Source: Cerina litoralis (lineage in GTDB: Bacteria > Bacteroidota > Bacteroidia > Flavobacteriales > Flavobacteriaceae). Taken from it: a stretch of DNA of 64,000 nucleotides. Below are positions 9,376 to 19,075 of the stretch, one piece after another. The notes under the pieces are model-generated. The model saw only the letters and a list, made by a program, of their open reading frames with translations. It ran no database searches and was not told where the DNA came from. The number at the start of each line of letters is the position of its first letter. The stretch's first letter is position 1. The position numbers and the translations under genes were made by a program. The DNA lies in assembly GCA_022008415.1 (NCBI GenBank), contig JAIRBC010000003.1, positions 124,001 to 188,000 of the forward strand, written 5' to 3'.

Positions 9376-10194
9376 TTATGGCAATACAATTAAAGGGGTT
9401 TGACCTTCGTAAACCAATTCGTTGATCAAAAATCGCCTAAAAAGTTGGTCGGTTAGAATGCGTGAGCCTTTTTGAACAATAAGTATTTCATCAATTTTGT
9501 CGTTAATTACTTCCTTTATACCGTCCAATCGATTATTGGCCTCGTAAATAGCAAAGTTTGTAGTATACCTGTCGGCATAAGTTTCGGATAGATTCTGTAA
9601 CTGTTCTTTTATATGGGTAGTGTCTTCATTAGGTTTTGCCAAATGGAAAAACGTTATACTAGTGTTCCGTTGGTCTATGAACTTAAAAAACATGTTCAGT
9701 TGCCGTATATTCAATAATTTTTTATCGCCCACTGCGACAAATATTTTTTCGTGCGAAAATGAATCGATTCCTTTGGGCATAGCAACCACCGTATTTTCTG
9801 TGTTTCCAATAATCCGAAGGGCGATGCTCCCAAGAAATAATTTTTTTAGCATTCCCGTACCTTTCAGACCGATAAAAATTAGATTTTCAAAAGGTTCTGC
9901 CAATAGTTCGGGTAGCGTTTGATGAAAATCGATTTCAGAAACATAATAAGAAACCTCAATTGTATTCGGAATTAGGTCCTTTGCAAGTACTTTTAATTTT
10001 TCAAGTGCTTTGTCGTTAGCTTGCCGAACGATATATTCTCTGGCTTCGTTCTCTGCAAATGCCGGTAAAAACGAATGGGTTTGATGATGCAAAAGAATCT
10101 TCGCATTTGTTTCTTGGCTCCAATCGCAAGCGTACTTTATTAGATTGCTCGAATACTCCGAAAAGTCAATGAGTACTATAAACCGTTTGTTCAT
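9376..10194 (-). CDS. universal stress protein (UspA family)
   Basis: A 272-aa protein of tandem Usp-like layout. The first half starts FIVLIDFSEYSSNLIKYA, the usual first strand and helix, and has the nucleotide-binding loop GLKGTGMLKKLFLGSIAL at about 115-132. The second half (about 150-272) repeats the fold with a weaker loop (KGSRILTDQLF) and ends in a typical PLIVLP strand. Family members bind ATP or AMP and help survival under stress. It is followed on the same strand (78 bp upstream in coordinates of the next gene) by the CPA2 antiporter gene, a common Usp/transport pairing, so the two may be co-expressed. Confidence 0.9.
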   Translation of the reverse strand: MNKRFIVLIDFSEYSSNLIKYACDWSQETNAKILLHHQTHSFLPAFAENEAREYIVRQANDKALEKLKVLAKDLIPNTIEVSYYVSEIDFHQTLPELLAEPFENLIFIGLKGTGMLKKLFLGSIALRIIGNTENTVVAMPKGIDSFSHEKIFVAVGDKKLLNIRQLNMFFKFIDQRNTSITFFHLAKPNEDTTHIKEQLQNLSETYADRYTTNFAIYEANNRLDGIKEVINDKIDEILIVQKGSRILTDQLFRRFLINELVYEGQTPLIVLP

Positions 10195-10272
10195 TTTCTT
10201 AAGATTTAGATGCGTTGTTCAGTTTGTATGGACTATGGTACTGTGAGGGCATTGGCCACACTCATGGATGTC

Positions 10273-12246
10273 CTAGTTTATAAGTTGATGAAACTCTTCT
10301 ACCTTACTCTGATCTCCCTGGATATAAATGATGTCCCCTTGTTTTAGTATTTCGTCTGGCTGTACACTTTCCAACATTTCATCCTTTCTTTTGATGGCCA
10401 ATATATTGATACCGTAAATTGCTCTTAGGTCCAATTCCCTTAGAGGTTTACCTAAAAACTTATTACTATCCGACCTCATGCGCAAGCTTTTGATATTGAA
10501 ATCTGCCAACTCGCTGGTTCTATAAGTTTTTGGGCCTTTTAATTCTCCTTTGAACATTTGGTAATTGTCGGCCCTGACCTTATGGATAAGCTGGACAATA
10601 TCGCCTTCGGGCACCAAAAAATTGTGTAGTATGTGTTCAAATATTTGTATGGACGTTTCGAATTCCTCGGGAATCACCTCATCCGCACCTAACGCCAATA
10701 ATTCAGAAATCTCTTTTACATATCTCGTCCTTACCACTAAATATAATGAATCAGAGATCGAACGTATATTCTTAATGATGTTTTGGGTGTCAACATTTCC
10801 AGAAATGGCAATTACCGCCGCCCGGGCCCTTGAAAGATGTACTGTTTCAAGAATATGGTCATTCGTTGCATCACCAAAAATGATAGGCAAACCATTCGCT
10901 TTTTCACGCTTGACTATTTCTGCATTTGTCTCAATTACGATAAAAGGAATATTACTAGCGGTAGCCGCTTTGGCTAAGTTGCTTCCATTTATTCCATACC
11001 CAATGATCACCAAGTGATTTTCCAGATCGGTTTTCACTACCTCTTCGATATTACTTGAGTCCAGTTGCCTTTTCAGCCCTAACCTTTTTTTAACACCCAA
11101 AACCTTACCGGCAATATTCTCCGAAAAAATAATGACAAATGGGGTTAAAATCATAGACACGATCGAAACGGACAAAAAGTATTGGTTGGTTTGTGGCGTT
11201 AGAAGATTGTATTTAATACCTATCTTAGAAAGGATAAAGGCAAATTCGCCGACTTGAAAAAGCGACAAGCCGGTCAGGATTGCAGTTTTGGTCGGATATT
11301 TAAGAATAGCAACGGCAATGGCAGCAACCGATGATTTTAAAATAAGAACTATCAATACCAAAACCAGGATGATAGGAATATGGTTTTGGAAAAAGCTTAA
11401 ATTGAGCAACATTCCAACGGATACAAAAAAGAAACTGGTAAAAAGCTCACGAAATGGAAGGATTATACTGGTGGCTTGATGGCTATATTCCGATTCTGAA
11501 ATTATAAGGCCCGCAATAAAAGCACCCAATGCCAGCGATAACCCTATCTCTGCCGTTAAAAAAGCAATAGCAAAACAAAGGGTGATCGTGACCAAGAGAA
11601 AAAGTTCTTTACTGTTGGTCTTTGCTACAGCATGCATAAATCTTGGTACAACAAACCGTGCACTGATATAAGTGAGTATAACCACAATGGCCGATTTTAC
11701 CAACAACATTAATATATCCATGGTTACGTTGCTAGATTCTCCAGCAATCATTGGAGTAACCAGCATCATAGGTACGACTATGATGTCTTGAAAAATTAGA
11801 ATTGCCAAAGCGTTTCTTGCATGCGGAGCCGAAATTTCTTGGCGATCTTGTAGTGTTTTTAAAACGATTGCGGTACTCGATAATGAAAATAGAAAGCCAA
11901 CAAATACAGACTCGTTCCAAGAATTCCCTAAAAGGTTGTAAACAAGGGCGGCAACCCCCACAGTAAGTCCAACTTGTAAAAATCCACCTATAAAAACGGT
12001 TTTTTTAATGGAGACCAATTGTTTAATGGATAATTCCATTCCAATAACAAAAAGCAGTAGAATAACACCGACTTCCGAAAGCGTTTCTACCTGCTCTACG
12101 GCTTTAATAAGACTTAGCCCATAAGGTCCAATAATGACACCTGTCAACAGAAAACCGATTATGGAAGGAAGTTTTAACCGCTGCAGTACAAAAACGATAA
12201 CGATTGAAAATCCTAGAAGTATAAGTATATCTTGTAATAATGGCAT
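10273..12246 (-). CDS. CPA2 (Kef-type) monovalent cation:proton antiporter with TrkA domains
   Basis: A 657-aa protein. Residues 1-385 contain about a dozen hydrophobic segments of the Na/H-exchanger fold, including the LFQVGEFAFIL segment characteristic of Kef-like exchangers. A cytoplasmic TrkA-N (RCK) domain follows at about 413-530 with the Rossmann motif VIIGYGINGSNLAKAA, and a TrkA-C domain at about 570-657 (IYGINILAIKRKDEML). It exchanges K+ or Na+ for protons and is gated by nucleotide binding at the RCK domain. It lies directly upstream of a universal stress protein gene on the same strand. Confidence 0.93.
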   Translation of the reverse strand: MPLLQDILILLGFSIVIVFVLQRLKLPSIIGFLLTGVIIGPYGLSLIKAVEQVETLSEVGVILLLFVIGMELSIKQLVSIKKTVFIGGFLQVGLTVGVAALVYNLLGNSWNESVFVGFLFSLSSTAIVLKTLQDRQEISAPHARNALAILIFQDIIVVPMMLVTPMIAGESSNVTMDILMLLVKSAIVVILTYISARFVVPRFMHAVAKTNSKELFLLVTITLCFAIAFLTAEIGLSLALGAFIAGLIISESEYSHQATSIILPFRELFTSFFFVSVGMLLNLSFFQNHIPIILVLVLIVLILKSSVAAIAVAILKYPTKTAILTGLSLFQVGEFAFILSKIGIKYNLLTPQTNQYFLSVSIVSMILTPFVIIFSENIAGKVLGVKKRLGLKRQLDSSNIEEVVKTDLENHLVIIGYGINGSNLAKAATASNIPFIVIETNAEIVKREKANGLPIIFGDATNDHILETVHLSRARAAVIAISGNVDTQNIIKNIRSISDSLYLVVRTRYVKEISELLALGADEVIPEEFETSIQIFEHILHNFLVPEGDIVQLIHKVRADNYQMFKGELKGPKTYRTSELADFNIKSLRMRSDSNKFLGKPLRELDLRAIYGINILAIKRKDEMLESVQPDEILKQGDIIYIQGDQSKVEEFHQLIN

Positions 12247-12558
12247 ACGCGTTAGCTATTCCTGTATTTGATTTGGTCGGTCTAATTTTTGTCTACCTTC
12301 ACTTTTGCCCATAAAAATGGGAGGTGTTAAAGATAAACTAATGACAATTAAATATGGATCGATTTTAAACTTTATGATGTTTCTGCTTTTTTATGCGACG
12401 CAATAAATAAATTGGGGCAGCTGTATTTATACGAGGCTACTTATCTGCAATATAAAACGGCATGTATCCCCAAGCCCCTGCAGGCCCAATGCCTTACGTT
12501 CCGATCTTTCCCTTTTGGGACAAGCCTTACCGCCCCAAGGAATGCCCTTTATCTTTTT

Positions 12559-12975
12559 CGCCTGCCCACATTTCTGGGATTTCACTCGTTTGACTCGCCT
12601 AATGATCCCATCGGTGATCCGTTTTTTACCTCGATGGATTTGCTTACTATTTTTACAACACCTTTAATTGCCATCTGCATATTCGCTGTTCAATGCCCTG
12701 TCTCTACCGAGGATAGAATATACAGTCTTTCGGCGCTTTTTTTCATGTTTATTGTGGTTGCGATCACTTCTGTCGTTCACTTCACTAGTTTTAACCTTAA
12801 CGCATGCAATCGAGGCTTCACAATGGGTTGACCTTGCTCTTTTTGTGTCGTTTAAACGGTTTTTATTGTTTATTCCCTAGATATTCCCGCTTGGTATTCG
12901 GACCTGTCCTCCCTAAATTATAGCAAAGATCACGCTACTTGTCCGACGATTTTTTGGATTAAGGATAATCTCTGA
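12559..12975 (+). pseudogene. decayed membrane-protein gene
   Basis: Coding-like sequence passes through three frames. From 12559 one frame reads RLPTFLGFHSFDSPNDP and continues with two hydrophobic segments up to VVHFTSFNLN. At about 12800 the reading moves to the next frame (AIEASQWVDLALFVSF), and at about 12860 to the third (YSLDIPAWYSDLSSL), ending at a TGA at 12975. I recall a Bacteroidota multi-pass membrane family of unknown function with similar successive motifs, which is why I read the pieces as one broken gene. The open frame starting at 12412 is too short to be the intact protein. The rest of this 860-bp gap (12247-12558 and 12976-13107) shows no further gene. Confidence 0.4.
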
Positions 12976-13107
12976 CATTTTTCCTTAAAAGGAATCTTCC
13001 CGTTTTAAAATCGTGGCAGTGACTAAATGCCACTATTAAATCAAATTAGTGGCATTGCTTAACTTTAACCGTTATCTTAGAAGACGTAATACAAAACCAC
13101 AATCCCC

Positions 13108-14913
13108 ATGGCAAGTAAATATATAGATATCGATACCCTCAGGTTTATTCTCTATGAGGTTCATGACCTACAGAGTGTTTTGGACCAGCCCCGTTATAAG
13201 GACTACGACCTAGAGGCTGTTGACCTTTTTTTAAATGCTATCAAGGATTTTTCGGATAAGGAACTCTTCCCTTATTTCCGGGAAATGGATGCGACCCCTG
13301 CCCATTTCAAGGAGGGGGAGATCATTGTACATCCCCAGATTAGGGAATATATGAAAAAAGGTGGGGAAATGGGTCTTATCGGAGCCTTGTTCGACTATGA
13401 TATCGGAGGTATGCAGATGCCCAATATTGTAGTTACCGCTTCTGCTTATATCCAAGAAGCTGCGAACAATCAATTACCGGGATACATTGGACTCACCTTG
13501 GGTGCCGCGGAATTGATCGTGCATTTTGGGGATAAATTTTTGATCGAGACCTTCGTCCCCAAGATGCTCACTGGAGACTGGGGAGGCACCATGTGCCTTA
13601 CCGAACCGCAGGCCGGCAGTTCGCTTTCCGATATCATAACCACAGCGGTACCGGACGGGGATACCTACAAAATTAATGGACAAAAAATATTTATTTCTGC
13701 AGGCGATTATCAGGGTGTTAAGAATGTGGTCCACCTAGTACTTGCCCGTATTAAGGGGGCACCGGCGGGCACCAAGGGCATCTCTCTTTTTGTTGTTCCT
13801 AAAAATAGACCGGATTCCGCTGGTAACTTGGTTTCCAACGATGTGAATACCTTGGGTGATTTTCAAAAGATGGGACAAAGGGGATATTGTACCACCCATC
13901 TTTCCTTTGGGGATAAAAACAATTGCCGGGGATGGTTGGTGGGCGAACCCCACCAAGGTCTAAAATATATGTTTCTAATGATGAATAGTGCCCGGGTTAG
14001 CGTGGGAAGGGGAGCAGCGGCTATCACTATGGCCGCCTATCGGGCATCCTTGGCCTATGCCAAGGAAAGACCGCAGGGACGTAGCCTTACCCCTTCAGGC
14101 AAAAAAGATGTCGCCAAGGAACAGACGCTTATCATCAACCATCCCGATGTCAAAAGAATGTTGCTTTTACAAAAGGTGGTGACCGAAGGGGCCTTGAGCC
14201 TAATACTGCTATCGGCCAGATATCAGGATCTTTCAACAGCACATCCTAATGGAGAGGTGCGGGACAAATACTTGAATTTGTTGGAGATTATTACGCCAAT
14301 TGCAAAAACCTATCCTTCCGAAATGGGGGCGGTATCGGTGAGCAATGGCCTTCAGATTCTCGGTGGATACGGATTTTGTACAGATTTCGTACTTCAACAA
14401 TATCACAGGGATATCCGTATTTTTTCCATTTATGAGGGTACCACCGGAATCCAATCTCTGGATCTTTTGGGAAGAAAGGTCACTATGAACAATGGTAAAG
14501 CTGTGGAATTGTTGTTGGCAGAAATCGGGGACTGTGTTAATGAAGCGTCGGGATATGAAGAACTCGCCCCCTACGCCCAAAAGTTGCGTACCAAATTAGA
14601 ACTAGTAAAGGACGTCCTCCAATTTTTGCTTCCGTTTGCGAAAAAGGGTGAATTTGAGCGTTTCCTGTCGGATGCCACCGTTTTTATGGAATTCCTTGGA
14701 AATATAATCATAGGATGGTTGTGGCTCGATATGGCCATAAAGGCACAAGATGCATTGAGGCAACAGGATCCCACGTATACCAAAGATTTTTATGACGGTA
14801 AGATCCATGCCATGAAGTTCTATTTTAAATATGAGATTCCCAAGACTAAGGCCCTGGCCGATATATTGATGAACAGCGAAGTACTTACTTTGAGAAAGGA
14901 TGTCGGTTTATAA
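13108..14913 (+). CDS. acyl-CoA dehydrogenase (long, 601 aa)
   Basis: A FAD-dependent enzyme that introduces an alpha-beta double bond into an acyl-CoA. The N-terminal and middle domains include MCLTEPQAGSSLSDI (FAD/substrate strand) and the core ends with GGYGFCTDFVLQQYHRD and FSIYEGTTGIQ, which holds the candidate catalytic Glu. An extra C-terminal domain of about 130 residues (from about 470) distinguishes this long AcdA/FadE5-like form from 380-aa acyl-CoA dehydrogenases. It is the first gene of a run of ten same-strand catabolic genes to 23078. The 150-bp gap to the next gene may hold a separate promoter. Confidence 0.93.
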   Translation: MASKYIDIDTLRFILYEVHDLQSVLDQPRYKDYDLEAVDLFLNAIKDFSDKELFPYFREMDATPAHFKEGEIIVHPQIREYMKKGGEMGLIGALFDYDIGGMQMPNIVVTASAYIQEAANNQLPGYIGLTLGAAELIVHFGDKFLIETFVPKMLTGDWGGTMCLTEPQAGSSLSDIITTAVPDGDTYKINGQKIFISAGDYQGVKNVVHLVLARIKGAPAGTKGISLFVVPKNRPDSAGNLVSNDVNTLGDFQKMGQRGYCTTHLSFGDKNNCRGWLVGEPHQGLKYMFLMMNSARVSVGRGAAAITMAAYRASLAYAKERPQGRSLTPSGKKDVAKEQTLIINHPDVKRMLLLQKVVTEGALSLILLSARYQDLSTAHPNGEVRDKYLNLLEIITPIAKTYPSEMGAVSVSNGLQILGGYGFCTDFVLQQYHRDIRIFSIYEGTTGIQSLDLLGRKVTMNNGKAVELLLAEIGDCVNEASGYEELAPYAQKLRTKLELVKDVLQFLLPFAKKGEFERFLSDATVFMEFLGNIIIGWLWLDMAIKAQDALRQQDPTYTKDFYDGKIHAMKFYFKYEIPKTKALADILMNSEVLTLRKDVGL

Positions 14914-15063
14914 AATCCGATTTCTGCATTGCCCTCGTTTCTATAACTTTAATTGCGCAAGTACCCCCTTTTAATTTTTAAAACGAAGCAATCCTAGATA
15001 AAGAATTTCCTAGCATACACCCCTGATCGAACGGAAAACCATAAACAATTAAAATACCAGAAA

Positions 15064-15840
15064 ATGGAAAATATAGCATCTCGATTTAATTTGACCGGTA
15101 AAGTCGCCATTGTTACCGGGTCTAGCAAAGGTATTGGCAGGTCCATTGCTCAGGGCCTGGCCGAAAATGGTGCCAAGGTGGTGATAAGCAGTCGAAAACA
15201 GGAAGTCGTTGATGCCGTAGCGGAAGAGTTTAGGGCGGCTGGTTTGGAAGCCGTCGGGATTCAATGTCACATAGGGGATGCGGAACAACGCAGGGCGCTC
15301 ATCTCCAAGACCCATGAAATGTACGGTGGTATCGATATCTTGGTAAACAACGCTGCCATCAATCCGTATTATGGACCTTTAGAGGGATCTGACGAGGCGG
15401 TTTTCGATAAGATTATGGAGGTAAACGTCAAGGCTCCATGGGTACTGTCCAATTTGGTACTGCCATATATGAAGGGCCAGGGAGGAGGTAGTATCATCAA
15501 CATCTCATCTGTGGAAGGTTTAAGGCCTGGATTCGGTCTGGGATTGTACAGCGCTACCAAATCGGCTTTGATCATGCTCACCAAAAATCAGGCAAAAGAG
15601 TGGGGGAGATATGGGGTCAGGGCCAATGTACTGTGCCCTGGCTTAATAAAAACCAAATTCAGCGAAGGTCTCTGGTCCGATGAAAAATTGGTCGGAGGAT
15701 ACAACAAGACCGTGCCCTTGGGCCGTATAGCAGCTCCGGAAGAGATGGCCGGATTGGTTATGCTTTTGGCATCCGATGCCGGGTCCTATATGACCGGTGG
15801 CGTATTTCTTGCCGATGGAGGCTATATGGTTTCGGGTTAA
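15064..15840 (+). CDS. short-chain dehydrogenase/reductase
   Basis: A 258-aa classical SDR with TGSSKGIG nucleotide motif at about 19-26, NNAA at about 97-100, catalytic Ser in NISSVEG and YSATK (Tyr-x-x-x-Lys) at about 160-164. It probably oxidises a hydroxyacyl-CoA or reduces a ketone with NAD(P)H. It ends 28 bp before the acyl-CoA dehydrogenase at 15869 and is likely in one operon with it and the phosphotransferase at 17089. In ACAD10/11-type or levulinate-type pathways an SDR supplies or consumes the hydroxyacyl intermediate, which would fit this position. The exact substrate is not readable. Confidence 0.92.
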   Translation: MENIASRFNLTGKVAIVTGSSKGIGRSIAQGLAENGAKVVISSRKQEVVDAVAEEFRAAGLEAVGIQCHIGDAEQRRALISKTHEMYGGIDILVNNAAINPYYGPLEGSDEAVFDKIMEVNVKAPWVLSNLVLPYMKGQGGGSIINISSVEGLRPGFGLGLYSATKSALIMLTKNQAKEWGRYGVRANVLCPGLIKTKFSEGLWSDEKLVGGYNKTVPLGRIAAPEEMAGLVMLLASDAGSYMTGGVFLADGGYMVSG

Positions 15841-15868
15841 GTATTGATTACAGGTAAATGCCAATATT

Positions 15869-17086
15869 ATGAATTTTGAATACAGCGAAAAATCCCTAGC
15901 GCTTCAGGACAAGTTGAAGCTATTTATAAGAAAGAATATACACCCGGTGCAGGATGAGGTAGAGAATTTTATTAAAAACCCTTCAAATGCATGGAAAAAA
16001 TGGCCAGGACTTGAAGGCTTAAAAGATAGGGCGAAGGAGGAAGGATTGTGGAATTTGTTTTTGCCCAAAAGTTATGGAGATTTGAGCCCTGGGTTGACGA
16101 ACCTCGAATATGCCCCTTTGGCAGAGATCATGGGCAGGATTCTCTGGGCTTCCGAAGTCTTTAATTGCAGCCCGCCCGATACCGGAAATATGGAGGTACT
16201 GGCCAAGTACGGAACAAGGAAACAGCAAGAAAAGTGGCTGCGTCCGTTGCTGAACGGTGATATCCGCTCCGCATTTTTGATGACAGAGCCCAATGTAGCT
16301 TCATCCGATGCCACCAATATAGAAACCGCCATAACTGCGGAGGGTGATGATTATGTAATATCGGGGCGAAAATGGTGGTCCTCAGGGGCCATGGACCCCA
16401 ATTGTAAGATTGCTATAGTAATGGGCAAGACCGATTTCGATGCCCATAGACATGTACAGCAAAGCATGATTTTAGTACCTCTGGATACGCCGAGAGTACA
16501 TATAGTTCGCCCATTGACCGTTTTTGGATACAACGATTCCCCAGAGGGTCATGCGGAAATTCTTTTGGATAGGGTCCGGGTACCCAAAGAAAATCTTTTG
16601 TTGGGCGAAGGCAAGGGCTTCGAGATTGCCCAGGGCCGTTTGGGCCCCGGGAGGATTCACCATTGTATGCGGTTGATCGGGATGGCACAGTGCGCTTTGG
16701 AGTTGATGTCCGAGCGAGCTTCGGAACGAAGTCCGTTTGGCCGGACCTTGGATACTTACAGCAGCATTCGGCAAGAGATCGCCCATTCGGCCTGCGATAT
16801 CGAACAATCACGGTTGTTGGTCCTTGCTGCGGCCGATAAAATGGATAAGGTGGGAAACAAGGAAGCCAAAGACCTGATTGCTATGATTAAGATCGTAGCA
16901 CCGAGTATGGCCTTAAGGGTAATAGATAGGGCCATCCAGATTATGGGGGGCAAAGGTGTAAGTGGCGATACCCCGTTGGCTCATTTTTATGCGGCGGCCA
17001 GAACGCTGAGATTGGCCGATGGACCCGATGAGGTCCACCTGAGCCAGTTGGGAAAAAATACGGTCAAAAAATATATCAAAGCTTAG
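15869..17086 (+). CDS. acyl-CoA dehydrogenase, ACAD10/11 (LvaC-like) type
   Basis: A 405-aa acyl-CoA dehydrogenase. FAD-contact motifs are visible ([25 protein letters not shown]) and the C-terminus has [19 protein letters not shown] and LADGPDEVH, the pattern of the ACAD10/11 subgroup, where Asp-Glu near the end replaces the usual catalytic Glu arrangement. It is separated from the following phosphotransferase gene by 2 bp. In animal ACAD10/11 and bacterial LvaA/LvaC the same two activities (phosphorylation of a 4-hydroxyacyl-CoA, then phosphate elimination in the dehydrogenase site) are fused or adjacent. That homology is recalled, not computed. Confidence 0.9.
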   Translation: MNFEYSEKSLALQDKLKLFIRKNIHPVQDEVENFIKNPSNAWKKWPGLEGLKDRAKEEGLWNLFLPKSYGDLSPGLTNLEYAPLAEIMGRILWASEVFNCSPPDTGNMEVLAKYGTRKQQEKWLRPLLNGDIRSAFLMTEPNVASSDATNIETAITAEGDDYVISGRKWWSSGAMDPNCKIAIVMGKTDFDAHRHVQQSMILVPLDTPRVHIVRPLTVFGYNDSPEGHAEILLDRVRVPKENLLLGEGKGFEIAQGRLGPGRIHHCMRLIGMAQCALELMSERASERSPFGRTLDTYSSIRQEIAHSACDIEQSRLLVLAAADKMDKVGNKEAKDLIAMIKIVAPSMALRVIDRAIQIMGGKGVSGDTPLAHFYAAARTLRLADGPDEVHLSQLGKNTVKKYIKA

Positions 17087-17088
17087 CC

Positions 17089-18168
17089 ATGCCAGAAAGA
17101 GTGAAGACAAAAGCGGTCCGTAAAGGAGAGGAACTCAATGAGGGAAACCTAAAAAAGTTTTTGATGGCGGAAGGTCTGATCGGTGATATAAAAAGTGAAC
17201 TGATCGTTGGTCAGTTTAGCAATGGGTATTCTAATCTTACTTATCTACTTAGGATCGATAAAAAGGAATTCGTGCTCCGCAGACCACCCTTCTCCGCACC
17301 AAAACGCGGCCACGACATGGGCAGGGAATTCAAGGTGCTCCACAATCTGCACAAGGTATTTGGTAAAACGCCAATGGCCTACGTACATTCTGCGGATGAA
17401 AAAATACTGGGTGCTCCCTTTTATATTATGGAGTTTGTAAACGGCATCATCCTCACCGCAAAGGAAGCCCGGGAACGCAATATCACGCCTTCGGAGTTCG
17501 GGACCATAGCCGATACTTGGCTAGATGCTTTTGTGGAGTTGCACCAGGTGGATTATAAGGCAGCTGGACTCGAATCCTTGGGTAGACCGAAAGGATATGT
17601 GTCGAGGCAGGTAATAAACTGGGGAAAACAATACCTCGCTGCAGCAACGGATAATGTTCCCACAGCCCATAATGTCATGTCTTGGATGGAAAAAAATCAA
17701 CCCGGTCACTACCAATACAGCTTGATACACAATGATTATAAATACGATAATATCGTTTTTAGCGATGGCCAATGGAAAAAAGTAGCGGCCATATTGGATT
17801 GGGAAATGTGTACCTTGGGAGACCCCTTGATGGATTTGGGCACTTCCCTTGGCTATTGGACGACTGGTGAGGATGCCGAGTTTATCAGAAATGGACTCCC
17901 GTCGCCGACCGTAATGGCAGGGAACCCTTCCAGGATGGAAATCGTACAGCAATACGCAGTTAAGAGTGGTAGAAATATTGATAATCTGACCTTCTATTTT
18001 GTTTATGGACTTTTTAAGATCGCGGTTATTGCCCAACAGATCTACTATAGATTTAAACACGGGCATACGACCGATCCGCGTTTCGCACAATTAAACAGAG
18101 TATCGGCTTTATGTTGTAATACCGCGTGGCAAGCCATTCAAAAAAATCAAATAGATAAGCTCTACTAA
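17089..18168 (+). CDS. ACAD10/11-like (LvaA-like) acyl-CoA phosphotransferase, APH fold
   Basis: A 359-aa kinase of the aminoglycoside-phosphotransferase fold. The nucleotide-binding lobe has FVLRRPPF, the catalytic loop is LIHNDYKYDNIVF (about 216-228) and the metal-binding Asp is in ILDWEMCTLGDPLMDLG (about 244-260). Despite the fold this is not a resistance gene: the RRPP motif, the long spacing and the adjoining acyl-CoA dehydrogenase are typical of the kinases that phosphorylate 4-hydroxyacyl-CoA. It begins 2 bp after the dehydrogenase stop, so the two are translationally linked. A 137-bp gap with a possible promoter follows. Confidence 0.88.
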   Translation: MPERVKTKAVRKGEELNEGNLKKFLMAEGLIGDIKSELIVGQFSNGYSNLTYLLRIDKKEFVLRRPPFSAPKRGHDMGREFKVLHNLHKVFGKTPMAYVHSADEKILGAPFYIMEFVNGIILTAKEARERNITPSEFGTIADTWLDAFVELHQVDYKAAGLESLGRPKGYVSRQVINWGKQYLAAATDNVPTAHNVMSWMEKNQPGHYQYSLIHNDYKYDNIVFSDGQWKKVAAILDWEMCTLGDPLMDLGTSLGYWTTGEDAEFIRNGLPSPTVMAGNPSRMEIVQQYAVKSGRNIDNLTFYFVYGLFKIAVIAQQIYYRFKHGHTTDPRFAQLNRVSALCCNTAWQAIQKNQIDKLY

Positions 18169-18305
18169 TGCGGGAATGCAGTGGTTACAAACGTTCTAAA
18201 ATGAATGTTGTGATTGAAATATCTAATTCTCGTTATTTTGTCACCCTTAGGGATAGAGCAGAACCAAAATGGCGAAAATTGTATTAATTAAAAAAATGTA
18301 TACAT

Positions 18306-19064
18306 GTGGATTTGAAAAATAAGGTAGTTGTCATTACAGGTGCGGGAAGTGGGATAGGAGCAGCGACGGCCGCATTGTTGGCAACCTATAAAGCCAAGGT
18401 CGTCCTATTGGATATTAACCTGGAAAGTGTCCTAATGGTAGTCGACGAAATAAAGAAAAATGGAGGCAAAGCATCCGCGCATCGAGTTGATGTTACGCAG
18501 TTCGAAGAAATTAAATCGCTGGTTAACGAGGTAGTCAAGGAACACGGTCGGTTGAATGTAATGGTGAACAATGCTGGAATCGGAGGCAAACATCAAAAAA
18601 GGACGGCCGAACACACGCTCGAGGATTGGCACAACGTCATCGCGGTGAACCAGACGGGCGTATTTTATTGTATGAAGGTGGCCCTGCGGCAAATGATGAG
18701 GCAAGGTCATGGAAATATTGTGAACGTAGCCTCCTTGGCGGGTTTAAAGCCATCGGGCTATAATCTTTCTTACAGTGCCAGTAAATTTGCAGTGGTAGGT
18801 ATGACCAAATCGGCCGCACTGGAGTATGGCAGGAAAAATATCAGGATCAATGCGGTTTGCCCAGGCTATACCCAATCGCCACTTTTGGACAGATTATTAT
18901 CGAGTCGCCCGGATATGGGGGATACTTTGAAACGGTTGATTCCGATGGACAGGTTTGGGGAGGCCAATGAGATTGCCGAAGCCATAGCATGGCTTGCCTC
19001 GGATAATTCAAAATACGTCACGGGGCAGACCTTGGTCCTGGACGGGGGTACATCCCTGCAATAA
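18306..19064 (+). CDS. short-chain dehydrogenase/reductase
   Basis: A 252-aa classical SDR read from a GTG start at 18306, giving the usual MDLKNKVVVITGAGSGIG N-terminus. NNAG is at about 90-93 and the catalytic YSASK at about 157-161. The C-terminus (VLDGGTSLQ) is standard for FabG-like SDRs. An ATG two bases upstream is out of frame. It begins the second part of the catabolic block, with the enoyl-CoA hydratase 11 bp downstream. Probable role: NAD-dependent oxidation of a 3-hydroxyacyl-CoA. A TTATTTTG element about 80 bp upstream may be its promoter, but is only a weak match. Confidence 0.9.
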   Translation: MDLKNKVVVITGAGSGIGAATAALLATYKAKVVLLDINLESVLMVVDEIKKNGGKASAHRVDVTQFEEIKSLVNEVVKEHGRLNVMVNNAGIGGKHQKRTAEHTLEDWHNVIAVNQTGVFYCMKVALRQMMRQGHGNIVNVASLAGLKPSGYNLSYSASKFAVVGMTKSAALEYGRKNIRINAVCPGYTQSPLLDRLLSSRPDMGDTLKRLIPMDRFGEANEIAEAIAWLASDNSKYVTGQTLVLDGGTSLQ

Positions 19065-19075
19065 TAGTTTAAAAA

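Noticed and set aside
12412..12831. A 139-aa frame in the gap before the acyl-CoA dehydrogenase
   Set aside because: The family-like part starts only near 12559 and continues in other frames, so it is a relic, not an intact gene.
17089..18168. Aminoglycoside resistance kinase
   Set aside because: The APH fold is shared, but sequence features and the adjoining ACAD place it with acyl-CoA kinases of ACAD10/11 type.
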